A DNA stretch of 64,000 nt from Bradyrhizobium sp. AZCC 1721 (GTDB lineage Bacteria; Pseudomonadota; Alphaproteobacteria; Rhizobiales; Xanthobacteraceae): contig NZ_JAZHSB010000001.1 in NCBI RefSeq assembly GCF_036924715.1, forward strand, positions 6,253,001 to 6,317,000, in the 5' to 3' direction. This document shows, in pieces, positions 18,386 to 28,752 of this stretch. Numbering within the stretch: the stretch's first letter is position 1; every line of letters starts with the position of its first letter. Below the pieces are notes generated by a model that was not told where the DNA came from, made no database searches, and saw only the letters and a list, made by a program, of their open reading frames with translations. A program made the position numbers and the translations under genes.

Positions 18386-18461
18386 GGCCCGGTGGCGGAA
18401 GCGTCGACGCGGGAGCAGTGCAATGCTCTTTATCCTGGTTCAAATCCAGGCCGGGCCTCCA
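18386..18461 (+). tRNA. Degenerate or specialised tRNA-Cys-like element (anticodon GCA)
   Basis: Seventy-six bases fold as a cloverleaf: acceptor GGCCCGG/CCGGGCC (7 perfect pairs), T stem CCTGG/CCAGG around TTCAAAT, 5-base variable loop, T73 and an encoded CCA. Anticodon stem GAGCA/TGCTC encloses a six-base loop GTGCAA with U33 and GCA, so position 38 is missing. The D stem GCG/CGC encloses a loop without the conserved G18G19. T73 and GCA are cysteine identity elements. Either a decayed tRNA-Cys or a specialised tRNA; the perfect acceptor and T arms argue against old decay. Confidence 0.55.
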
Positions 18462-18541
18462 GCCTTCGCTGCTCCGCAGCTTCGGCTCGGCAAGCCAGCG
18501 GTGGCGAAGGCTGTCGCGCCGTAGCGGAGCGAAGGCGGACC
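18461..18541. repeat. Inverted repeat after the tRNA-like element
   Basis: AGCCTTCGCTGCTCCGC at the left end mirrors GCGGAGCGAAGGC at the right end, with GGCGAAGGCTGTCGCGCC between. This is a dispersed intergenic repeat type of the group; no gene is seen in it. Confidence 0.5.
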
Positions 18542-18662
18542 TCAGAAATACGGGTCAATTTCCTCAAAAACGCGGTTGATGAAGGTTTTTGGGGGGTTTC
18601 GCGGGTGCGGAATCTGGTCTAAAGACCACCCGCGCGCGAGGATGACCCGCGCTCTTGGCTTA

Positions 18663-18691
18663 GGGGACGCGCGGCTGCGCGCCCTTTTTTT
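18663..18691 (+). terminator. Intrinsic terminator immediately before carB
   Basis: GGGGACGCGC pairs with GCGCGCCC (one bulged A) around GGCT and is followed by seven T. It ends only 26 bases before the carB ATG. It may end the upstream tRNA-like transcript, or act as an attenuator in the carB leader. Upstream CGCGCGCG at 18631-18638 could form a competing pairing. Confidence 0.65.
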
Positions 18692-18717
18692 GTGCCCAAA
18701 ATCCAGTCTGAGAGCTG

Positions 18718-22182
<3,465 letters not shown>

Positions 22183-22388
22183 TCGTTTGCCGGGCGAAAA
22201 TGCCCGCGAAACGATTGGCAATAAGCCGGCATGGCTGGAACCCACCGCCCTTTGGATGTTGTAAGGCCCCTGACGGGGCCTAAAATCAACGGGCTGGCGG
22301 GTTCGTGTGTCGAGTTCCTGATCGAAATCGAAAGCGTGGCTCGTGCGCGCAACTTCTGGCGGCTCGCACGAGGGAAGGACGGAAAGAG

Positions 22389-22865
22389 ATGATGGACAAG
22401 GTTCCGATGACTGCTAGCGGGTATGCCGCCCTGGAGGTCGAATTGAAGCAGCGCCAGTCGGTGGAGCGTCCGCGCATCATCGAGCATATCGCCGAGGCGC
22501 GCTCGCATGGCGATCTCTCCGAGAACGCGGAATATCACGCGGCCAAGGAAGAGCAGTCGCACAACGAAGGCCGCATCGCCGAGCTCGAGGACAAGCTCGC
22601 GCGCGCCGACATCATCGACATCTCGAAACTGTCCGGCGACACCGTCAAGTTCGGCGCGACCGTCACGCTGGTCGACGAGGACACCGAAAAGAAAGCGGTG
22701 TGGCAGATCGTCGGCGAACCGGAAGCCGACGCCAAGAAGGGCCGCATCTCGATCACCTCGCCGCTGGCGCGCGCCCTGATCGGCAAGAAGAAGGGCTCGA
22801 CCGTGGAGGTCGTGGCTCCCGGCGGCGCCAAGGCCTACGAGATCACCAAGGTCGAGTGGCGCTAG
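22389..22865 (+). CDS. greA: Transcription elongation factor GreA
   Basis: 158 residues from the first of two adjacent ATGs (22389; the second at 22392 gives 157), with AAGGACGG upstream. The N-terminal coiled coil has the family signature EARSHGDLSENAEYHAAKEEQ (conserved Asp/Glu at the tip) and the C-terminal FKBP-like domain contains ITSPLARALIGKKKGSTVEV. GreA inserts into the RNA polymerase secondary channel and stimulates cleavage of backtracked RNA. About 200 bases after carB on the same strand; a strong terminator at 23039 ends the unit. Confidence 0.96.
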   Translation: MMDKVPMTASGYAALEVELKQRQSVERPRIIEHIAEARSHGDLSENAEYHAAKEEQSHNEGRIAELEDKLARADIIDISKLSGDTVKFGATVTLVDEDTEKKAVWQIVGEPEADAKKGRISITSPLARALIGKKKGSTVEVVAPGGAKAYEITKVEWR

Positions 22866-22914
22866 AGCGCGATGACGTTCTTCGAATCGCCATCCCGCCC
22901 TATCTCATTTGTTC

Positions 22915-23010
22915 GAGCATGATCTCCGCGCAAACGCGCTCGGCGTTTGTCGCGAGGGAAAACCGGTATCCACTTTGCGCTGACGCGGCCCTTCGGGTCC
23001 GGATCATGCT
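22915..23010. repeat. Dispersed palindromic repeat, copy A
   Basis: Bounded by GAGCATGATC and GGATCATGCT, with internal GCAAACGC/GCGTTTGT and GAAAACCGG. The element at 26610-26684 is the same family in opposite orientation. Copy A has extra bases near its right side (GCTGACGCGGCCCTTCGGG). Confidence 0.75.
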
Positions 23011-23038
23011 GTAGTCACCTGCAAGTTACTGTTGCGAC

Positions 23039-23065
23039 AAAGCCGCGTTTCCACGCGGCTTTTTT
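23039..23065 (+). terminator. Intrinsic terminator downstream of greA
   Basis: AAAGCCGCGT pairs perfectly with ACGCGGCTTT around TTCC and runs into further T. Good Rho-independent terminator for transcripts leaving greA. Confidence 0.85.
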
Positions 23066-23389
23066 GTTGCAGCGGTCCTGACAGGAATGTGAGTGGTGGT
23101 GCGGCGGATTTCAGAATATCCGAATCCCGGACGATGTTTATAGACTATAACTAACTGGAGCAGGGGCGTGCCGGCGTTGCGAAGCATCGGCATTTTGCGG
23201 CGATGAGCTGCAGGCTACTGCCGAGGCGGCATCGTGCTGCGCTGCAATCGCAACAATGTCGCGAAGCTGTGCGGTGAAGGGGAATGATTCAATCTCAGGG
23301 GTGTTGTGTCGGCATCACACGCGATCCGACAAGACCGTGTAATCTCGTGGCGCTAAGTTTCAGCGCGTCAAACAAAGGGGGACTAGGAC

Positions 23390-23809
23390 ATGGAACAAAT
23401 CGACAAGATGCTCGCGAAATGGCAACCGCCGGCGCTGAGCCTGTTTCGCTTCATCACCGGGCTGTTGCTGTTTCAGTACGGTGTCGCGAAGATTCTGAAG
23501 TTTCCGACTATTCCGGAGGGTAACGCTGCCGCGTTCCTCAACAAGGTGCAGTTGATGTCGCTACCGGGAGCCGCCGGTATGATCGAGTTGATTCTAGGCG
23601 GGCTTTTGCTGCTCGGACTGTTCACGCAGCCCGTGGCCTTCATTCTCGCCGGCGAGATGGCCTTTGCCTATTTCATCGGTCATGCGCCGAGGGGCTTCTT
23701 TCCGCTCATCAACGGCGGCACGCTCGCGATCCTGTTCTGCTTTGCCTGCCTTTATCTTTCGACTGCAGGCGGCGGTCCGTACAGCATCGACGCGATGCGG
23801 AAGAAGTAA
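23390..23809 (+). CDS. DoxX-family membrane protein
   Basis: 139 residues with four hydrophobic helices. ALSLFRFITGLLLFQYGVAKI, PGAAGMIELILGGLLLLGLF and the C-terminal NGGTLAILFCFACLYLSTAGGGPYSID match DoxX/SURF4-like proteins. Members are small inner-membrane proteins; some are linked to redox stress or quinone metabolism, but this one is not assigned. The ATG at 23390 follows AAAGGGGGACTAGGAC. Alone between a long leader and a dispersed repeat. Confidence 0.9.
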   Translation: MEQIDKMLAKWQPPALSLFRFITGLLLFQYGVAKILKFPTIPEGNAAAFLNKVQLMSLPGAAGMIELILGGLLLLGLFTQPVAFILAGEMAFAYFIGHAPRGFFPLINGGTLAILFCFACLYLSTAGGGPYSIDAMRKK

Positions 23810-23826
23810 AGCTGAGGTCTCACCTC

Positions 23827-23946
23827 GTCATTGCGAGCCACCCGGTCGGCGCGAAGCGCCGCCGGATGACAGGCTCCGCGAAGCAATCCATCTCTCCGCG
23901 TGGGAAGAATGGATTGCTTCGTCGCTTTCGCTCCTCGCAATGACGG
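23827..23946. repeat. Long inverted repeat of the CATTGCGAG...GCAATGACG type
   Basis: CGTCATTGCGAGC at the left and GCTCCTCGCAATGACG at the right are inverted copies; GAAGCAATCCAT and ATGGATTGCTTC form inner arms. Noncoding dispersed repeat between convergent DoxX and Lrp genes, likely able to form a long hairpin. Confidence 0.75.
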
Positions 23947-23963
23947 GGATAGGCTGGAGCACC

Positions 23964-24443
23964 TCACCCCGCCACCTTCACATCGAGCGGCACCGCCGCT
24001 TCATATTTCGAATTGTGCAGCACCAGCGACGTCCTGACGTTGCGCACATGCGGCGCGGCCGTCAGGTGCGTGACGAAATCCTGAAACGTCGCCATGTCGG
24101 GCGCGACGCATTTGAGGATGAAGTCGATCTCGCCCGACAGCATCCAGCATTCCCGCACCAGGGGCTCGGCGCGGACGAAATCCTCGAACGCACGCAAATC
24201 CGCATCCGCTTGGCTGGACAAATGGACCGAAGCAAACACGGTGACGTCGAAGCCTAGCCGACGCGGATCCAACAGGCCCCGATAGCCCTGGATGTAGCCT
24301 TCTTCCTCCAACGTGCGGACCCGGCGCAGGCAGGGCGGCGGCGAGATACCGACGCGCTTGGCCAGTTCCACGTTGGTGATTCGGCCGTCGGCCTGGATTT
24401 CGGCAAGAATTCGAAGGTCGATTTCGTCAAGATTCTTCGACAC
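23964..24443 (-). CDS. Lrp/AsnC-family transcriptional regulator
   Basis: 159 residues. N-terminal winged HTH (LDEIDLRILAEIQADGRITN through VELAKRVGISPPPCLRRVRTLEEEG) and C-terminal RAM/AsnC ligand domain (DVTVFASVHLSSQ, then ECWMLSGEIDFILKC). Such proteins form octamers and respond to amino acids or related metabolites. It is divergent from trxB, and a perfect 7+3+7 inverted repeat lies in the shared region at 24519-24535, a likely operator. Target genes may include trxB and itself. Confidence 0.94.
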   Translation of the reverse strand: MSKNLDEIDLRILAEIQADGRITNVELAKRVGISPPPCLRRVRTLEEEGYIQGYRGLLDPRRLGFDVTVFASVHLSSQADADLRAFEDFVRAEPLVRECWMLSGEIDFILKCVAPDMATFQDFVTHLTAAPHVRNVRTSLVLHNSKYEAAVPLDVKVAG

Positions 24444-24518
24444 GCGCGTCGGGTTCCCTAATTCTGGCCGCGTGGGCTGGCCTTACTGGCAACTCTCTTA
24501 GCGCACGCCGTGCAGCTT

Positions 24519-24535
24519 GCGCAATTTTATTGCGC
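24519..24535. promoter_or_regulatory. Perfect inverted repeat, candidate Lrp-type operator
   Basis: GCGCAAT-TTT-ATTGCGC: seven matched bases each side of three T, 76 bases upstream of the Lrp/AsnC start and 187 upstream of trxB. Lrp-family sites are AT-centred imperfect palindromes of about this size. Binding is an inference. Confidence 0.5.
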
Positions 24536-24721
24536 GCCCGATGCCATATTTCGCGATTGTTACTTCAGTTCCGGGGAAAATTCGCTGGGATGAATTGCAA
24601 TTCTTGCATAGCTACCCAGATATCTTAGACTTGGATTTGACACTTTCAGCGCCGTCGACCTCCTTCCGGGCGCTTTCTACTCAAGTCAAAACAAACCCCC
24701 GAATAAGAGAGGGATCCGCCG

Positions 24722-25687
24722 ATGCCTGCGCCTATCCATGCCAAGGTCGTCATTATCGGTTCCGGCCCCGCCGGCTACACCGCGGCGATCTACGCGGCGC
24801 GCGCGATGCTGGAGCCGGTGCTGATCCAGGGCATCCAGCCCGGCGGACAACTCACCATCACCACCGACGTGGAAAACTATCCGGGCTTTGCCGACGTGAT
24901 CCAGGGCCCCTGGCTGATGGAGCAGATGGAGAAGCAGGCGGCCCATGTCGGCACCAAAATCGTCACCGATTTCGTCAACAAACTCGAACTGGCGCAGCGG
25001 CCGTTCCGCCTGACCTGCGATAGCGGCGACGTCTATCTGGCGGAAACCGTGGTCCTCGCCACTGGCGCGCAGGCGCGCTGGCTCGGCATTCCCTCGGAAG
25101 AAAAGTTCAAGGGTTTTGGCGTCTCGGCCTGCGCGACCTGCGACGGCTTCTTCTACCGCGGCAAGGAGGTGATCGTGGTCGGCGGCGGCAATACCGCGGT
25201 CGAGGAAGCGATGTTCCTGACCAACTTCGCCTCGCAGGTCACGATCGTGCATCGCCGCGATCATTTCCGCGCCGAGCGCATCCTGCAGGACCGGCTGTTC
25301 AAGAATCCGAAGATCAAGGTGGTGTGGGACTCTGCGATCGACGAGATCTGCGGCGCCGAGAACCCGAGCAAGGTCACCCATGTGCGCCTGAAGAACGTCA
25401 GGACCGGCGCACTCACGAGTGTTGCGGCCGACGGCGTCTTCATTGCCATCGGGCATGCGCCGGCCACCGACCTCGTCAAAGGCCAGATCAAGCTGAGGCC
25501 ATCAGGCTATGTCGAGGTGGCGCCGAACTCGACCGCAACCTCGATCCCCGGCCTGTTCGCCGCGGGCGATGTGGCCGACGAAACCTACCGCCAGGCGGTT
25601 ACGGCTGCCGGCCTCGGCTGCATGGCGGCCCTTGAGGCCGAACGCTTCCTGGCTTTGCGCGCGAGCGATCGCGCGGCGGCTGAATAG
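24722..25687 (+). CDS. trxB: Thioredoxin reductase
   Basis: 321 residues, normal length. FAD-binding GSGPAGYTAAIYAARA at about 12-27, redox-active Cys137-Ala-Thr-Cys140 in CATCDGFF, NADPH-binding GGGNTAVEEAMFL, and C-terminal GLFAAGDVADETYRQAVTAAG. It reduces thioredoxin with NADPH in the cytoplasm. The leader AATAAGAGAGGGATCCGCCG precedes the ATG. A lysR gene starts two bases after the stop, so the pair is co-transcribed. Confidence 0.97.
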   Translation: MPAPIHAKVVIIGSGPAGYTAAIYAARAMLEPVLIQGIQPGGQLTITTDVENYPGFADVIQGPWLMEQMEKQAAHVGTKIVTDFVNKLELAQRPFRLTCDSGDVYLAETVVLATGAQARWLGIPSEEKFKGFGVSACATCDGFFYRGKEVIVVGGGNTAVEEAMFLTNFASQVTIVHRRDHFRAERILQDRLFKNPKIKVVWDSAIDEICGAENPSKVTHVRLKNVRTGALTSVAADGVFIAIGHAPATDLVKGQIKLRPSGYVEVAPNSTATSIPGLFAAGDVADETYRQAVTAAGLGCMAALEAERFLALRASDRAAAE

Positions 25688-25689
25688 TC

Positions 25690-26610
25690 ATGCCTAGAAC
25701 ACGAGACGGATTTGACATGGACTGGGACAAGCTGAAGGTCTTTCACGCGGCGGCGGAAGCGGGAAGCTTTACCCATGCCGGCGAGCAATTGGGGCTCTCG
25801 CAATCCGCGGTATCGCGGCAGGTGAGCGCGCTGGAGCAGGAGCTTGCGGTGTCGCTGTTCCACCGCCACGCGCGCGGGCTCATCCTCACCGAGCAGGGCG
25901 ATCTTTTGTTCCGCACGGCGCATGACGTCTTCATGCAGTTGCAGGCGGCGCGCGCCAAACTCACCGACAGCCGCGAGCGGCCGAGCGGCGACCTCAAGAT
26001 CACGACGCCGCCCGCGCTCGGCATCAACTGGCTGATCCCGCGGCTCGACGAGTTCACCGCGCTTTATCCTGATATCCGTATCTCGCTGATCGTCACCGAC
26101 GAGGATCTCGACCTGTCGATGCGCGAGGCCGACGTCGCGATCCGGACCCGCAAGCCGACCCAGCCCGACCTGATCCAGCGCAAGCTGTTCTCGATCGGCT
26201 TCCATGCCTATTGCTCGCCGGAATACATCAAGCGCTTCGGCACGCCGCGGACGCTGGACGACCTCGACTCACACCGCATCATCATGCTCGGCGATGCGCA
26301 GGTGCCGCCGCATCTGCAGAACCGGAGCTGGCTGATCGATGCCGGCCGCAACGGCTCGGGCCCACGCGAGGCCTACTTCAAGGTGAACAACATCTTGGGG
26401 CTCGTTCGCGCCTGCCAGCAGGGGCTCGGCATCGCCGCCCTGCCCGACTATCTGGTCGAGGAGAACAACCGCCTGGTGCAGTTGTTCGGCGAAACCGATT
26501 CGATCGCGGTGGACACGTATTTCGTTTACCCCGAGGAACTGAAGACGGTCGCACGCGTGCAGGTATTCCGCGACTTCGTGGTGAGCAAGGCGCAGCGCTG
26601 GCCCTCCTAG
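25690..26610 (+). CDS. LysR-family transcriptional regulator
   Basis: 306 residues from ATG 25690, two bases after the trxB stop; an in-frame ATG at 25717 (MDWDKLKVFH) would give the usual LysR start and is possible. The winged HTH is LKVFHAAAEAGSFTHAGEQL and SQSAVSRQVSALEQEL; the remainder is a periplasmic-binding-like effector domain (PPALGINWLIPRLDEFTALYP). Being inside the trxB unit rather than divergent from its target, it may not regulate trxB. Stop is followed at once by a repeat. Confidence 0.93.
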   Translation: MPRTRDGFDMDWDKLKVFHAAAEAGSFTHAGEQLGLSQSAVSRQVSALEQELAVSLFHRHARGLILTEQGDLLFRTAHDVFMQLQAARAKLTDSRERPSGDLKITTPPALGINWLIPRLDEFTALYPDIRISLIVTDEDLDLSMREADVAIRTRKPTQPDLIQRKLFSIGFHAYCSPEYIKRFGTPRTLDDLDSHRIIMLGDAQVPPHLQNRSWLIDAGRNGSGPREAYFKVNNILGLVRACQQGLGIAALPDYLVEENNRLVQLFGETDSIAVDTYFVYPEELKTVARVQVFRDFVVSKAQRWPS

Positions 26611-26684
26611 AGCATGATCCGGAAAAGTGGGGACCGGTTTTCCTCGGGGGACAAACGCGAAGCGTTTGCCCGGAGATCATGCTC
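26610..26684. repeat. Dispersed palindromic repeat, copy B
   Basis: GAGCATGATCCGGAAAAGT at left and GGAGATCATGCTC at right; its reverse complement aligns with most of 22915-23010. It directly follows the lysR stop and may fold into a hairpin in that mRNA's 3' end. Confidence 0.75.
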
Positions 26685-26735
26685 CAAAATAAAAGCTAGA
26701 ACGGTGGCGCTTCGTCTTTCGCTTTCCGGATTAGC

Positions 26736-26846
26736 CTATTTTATAGAGGCCCCGCTCTTCGCATGACTGACATGCGGCTCGGACGGTTGCTGCAAGGCAC
26801 TGATGAGGATCATAGTGCCCAAACGCTGAGCGGTCGCGTCGCGCAT
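26736..26846 (-). CDS. Possible 36-residue small protein
   Basis: An open frame MRDATAQRLGTMILISALQQ and on to KSGASIK has a very strong ribosome site, GGAGGAGGGGGACAT, directly before the ATG at 26846. A short hydrophobic centre (LGTMILISAL) is visible. No homologue recognised. Too short for codon statistics; the ribosome site is the main argument. Confidence 0.45.
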   Translation of the reverse strand: MRDATAQRLGTMILISALQQPSEPHVSHAKSGASIK

Positions 26847-26928
26847 ATGTCCCCCTCCTCCAGTGACGCGGCGGTTCAGTAATCCCTCTTGGAAGGTGAT
26901 TGTGTCGGCCTCACGTGGCCAATACCTC

Positions 26929-26959
26929 AAGCCGGGCTCTTTCGGGCCCGGCTTTTTTT
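26929..26959 (+). terminator. Intrinsic terminator
   Basis: AAGCCGGGC pairs with GCCCGGCTT around TCTTTCGG and continues into a run of seven T. Plus-strand orientation; more than 300 bases after lysR, so it may belong to an unannotated transcript. Confidence 0.8.
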
Positions 26960-27054
26960 CGCGTCAGTGTCATGTTCCCGCACAGATTGACATTGAGGTT
27001 CTCGGCCTCCATCATCTGCACATGATCACGAGTTCGTGCGCAGCAGTGTCGTCG

Positions 27055-27078
27055 AAAAAAGGTCCCCATCCGGGGACC
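27055..27078 (-). terminator. Intrinsic terminator, minus strand
   Basis: On the minus strand GGTCCCC, loop GGAT, GGGGACC is followed by six T. It would end a leftward transcript starting to its right, where no minus-strand gene is visible. Confidence 0.65.
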
Positions 27079-27122
27079 CGAGATCGACGCGCGCGCTAGT
27101 CTGTCGCGAACCCACGATCCCG

Positions 27123-27150
27123 AACCCCGCCGTCTGGACGGGGTTTTTTG
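27123..27150 (+). terminator. Intrinsic terminator 43 bases before the DapA-like gene
   Basis: AACCCCG pairs with CGGGGTT, with CCGTC/GACGG-type inner pairing, followed by six T. It could end a small RNA from the 26960-27122 interval or attenuate the downstream gene. Confidence 0.7.
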
Positions 27151-27192
27151 TTGGTCCCGTCTCCGGCGCTTACCCCCAAAGGAGATGGAACG

Positions 27193-28125
27193 ATGACTGC
27201 CCCTTCGACCAACGACCTGGCAAGCCGGCTGCAGGGCCTGTGGCTGCCGCTGATCACGCCGTTTCGCGATGGCGAACTCGACGAGGCGTCGCTGCGCCGG
27301 CTCGTCCGACACTATGCGGCTGGCCCTGTCGACGGCTTCATTCTCGCGGCGACGTCGGGCGAAGGCATGTCGCTCCGCGCAGACGAACTCGAGCGGCTGG
27401 TGACGCTGACGCAGAGCGAACTCTCCGCCACCCGGCGTCACTTGCCGATCCTGCTCGGCCTGTCCGGCGCCTCCACCGCGAAGATGCTCGATGCGCTGGA
27501 TGAGACGGCGACCTGGCCGATCGACGGCTATCTGATCGCGAGCCCCTATTATATCCGGCCGTCGCAGCGCGGCCTCGTGCAGCACTTCACCGCGCTCGCC
27601 GATCACGCCTCATGGCCGGTCGTGCTCTACAACATTCCCTACCGGACAGGCGTCAGTCTCACCAATGAGACGTTGCTGCAACTTGCCTTGCATCCAAACA
27701 TTGTCGGCATGAAGGATTGCGGCGCCGACCGCGCGCAGTCGATTGACTTTCTGGCGAGACGGCCAGCAGGCTTTCGCGTGCTGACCGGCGAAGACGCGGA
27801 GTATCACGACGCGCTCGCCGACGGCGCCGATGGCGCAATTCTGTTGTCGGCGCATCTGGAGACCGAGGCCTTCGCATCGCTGCGAACGCTGCTCACGCAG
27901 GGCGACCGCGACGGCGCGCGGGCGCGCTGGAAGAAGCTCTCCCGGCTGTCCCGGCTGTTGTTCGCCGAGCCGAGCCCGGCGCCCGCAAAATACTGGCTGG
28001 CGCGCAACGGACTGATCGACAGCGCCGAGGTTCGCCTGCCGATGGTGGAGATAAGCGCAGAGTTGGCGGCATTGCTCGACGAGGAAGTCGAACAGCGGAG
28101 GCCACAGCTTTTGCGGCGGGCTTAA
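27193..28125 (+). CDS. Dihydrodipicolinate synthase (DapA) family protein
   Basis: 310 residues from the ATG at 27193, fixed by AAAGGAGA upstream. TIM-barrel aldolase/lyase family: LITPFRDGELDEASLRRLV, the GTSGE-like loop as AATSGEGMSL, Tyr in VLYNIPYRTGVSL and the Schiff-base Lys in IVGMKDCGAD. These are the key residues of pyruvate-dependent NAL/DHDPS lyases. Whether it makes dihydrodipicolinate for lysine or cleaves another keto acid cannot be told; no lysine genes are adjacent. A terminator lies just upstream. Confidence 0.9.
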   Translation: MTAPSTNDLASRLQGLWLPLITPFRDGELDEASLRRLVRHYAAGPVDGFILAATSGEGMSLRADELERLVTLTQSELSATRRHLPILLGLSGASTAKMLDALDETATWPIDGYLIASPYYIRPSQRGLVQHFTALADHASWPVVLYNIPYRTGVSLTNETLLQLALHPNIVGMKDCGADRAQSIDFLARRPAGFRVLTGEDAEYHDALADGADGAILLSAHLETEAFASLRTLLTQGDRDGARARWKKLSRLSRLLFAEPSPAPAKYWLARNGLIDSAEVRLPMVEISAELAALLDEEVEQRRPQLLRRA

Positions 28126-28137
28126 GCATGGCATCGG

Positions 28138-28166
28138 CTCCCTCTCGCCCGATGGCGAGAGGGAGA
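28138..28166. terminator. Hairpin between convergent genes
   Basis: GCTCCCTCTCGCC pairs with GGCGAGAGGGAG-type sequence. No T run on the plus strand. It lies between the DapA-like gene and the 46-residue membrane protein and may protect or end both messages. Confidence 0.4.
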
Positions 28167-28173
28167 AATGGAA

Positions 28174-28314
28174 TTAGCTCACCAGCAGGCGATAGGCCAT
28201 CACGGGTGCGAAGCCGAGCAGCATCGCCCAGGCGGCGAATGACGACACCAGAAGAACGTCGTGCATGCTCTGGGCGTATTCGGCAATCGGAAATTTCTTG
28301 TCGTAAGTGCTCAT
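28174..28314 (-). CDS. 46-residue membrane protein
   Basis: Open frame starting MSTYDKKFPIAEYAQSMHDV, with one hydrophobic helix near the C terminus (LLVSSFAAWAMLLGFAPVMAY) and a short RLLVS tail. GGGGA lies upstream of the ATG at 28314. Divergent from another single-helix protein at 28547. No family recognised. The sharp hydrophobic block and good start make it a likely gene. Confidence 0.6.
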   Translation of the reverse strand: MSTYDKKFPIAEYAQSMHDVLLVSSFAAWAMLLGFAPVMAYRLLVS

Positions 28315-28546
28315 CGTTTTTCCCCGTCGTTTTTCTGAGCGGGAGATCCATACGCCTAAAATTCTAACGTTACGGGGGAGGCTTCGATCGACTTTGACGG
28401 CATGCGGTCACGGAAAGTTAACCAGACATGGCGGTGGTTAATCGGCGGTAGCAGGTGCGGTCAAATGCAAGCGAAATCGCAACCGGCTTTTTAAAACCGT
28501 TGGCGTATCAACATCCCCATACAACAGAAAAACGCGGGGGCGCGTC

Positions 28547-28681
28547 GTGCATTTCGAGAACAACAGCATTCCTGGACAACAGGGCTTTTCAACCGAGGAC
28601 ATTCTGTGGGCTGTCGGCGTCTGGTCGGTGATCCTGACGCTGTCGCCGGTGGTCGTGTTCTACGTGCTGATGGTGGCGTAA
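28547..28681 (+). CDS. 44-residue membrane protein
   Basis: GTG start at 28547 with GGGGGCG upstream. A polar N terminus (HFENNSIPGQQGFSTEDI) is followed by a single helix LWAVGVWSVILTLSPVVVFY and VLMVA. A terminator at 28699 follows at once, as expected for a real short gene. No family recognised. Confidence 0.6.
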   Translation: MHFENNSIPGQQGFSTEDILWAVGVWSVILTLSPVVVFYVLMVA

Positions 28682-28698
28682 CAAGTAACAAAAAGAAA

Positions 28699-28723
28699 AA
28701 CGCGCGGGGCCCGCGCGTTCTTT
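28699..28723. terminator. Bidirectional intrinsic terminator
   Basis: AACGCGC/GCGCGTT stem around GGGGCCC, flanked by A-rich sequence on the left and TCTTT on the right. It separates the 44-residue gene (+) from the end of the ParA gene (-), serving both. Confidence 0.7.
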
Positions 28724-28752
28724 ATCAGTCCGGCAGATCGAGAGCGGCGTTG

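Larger units (their letters stand above)
22866..23389. other. Gene-free interval with repeat and terminator
   Basis: This 524-base stretch holds the palindromic repeat at 22915-23010, the greA terminator at 23039-23065 and about 320 bases of leader before DoxX with no convincing gene. TATAGACTATAACTAACT near 23140-23157 is AT-rich and could hold a promoter. Confidence 0.5.
26611..27192. other. Gene-poor interval with repeat, small ORF and three terminators
   Basis: Between lysR and the DapA-like gene. It contains repeat copy B, the 36-residue frame, and intrinsic terminators at 26929-26959 (+), 27055-27078 (-) and 27123-27150 (+). Three terminators with no annotated gene between them suggest one or more small RNAs. 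Confidence 0.45.

Noticed and set aside
22263..22281. AGGCCCCTGACGGGGCCT hairpin between carB and greA
   Set aside because: Stable stem but no T run on the plus strand, so not called as a terminator.
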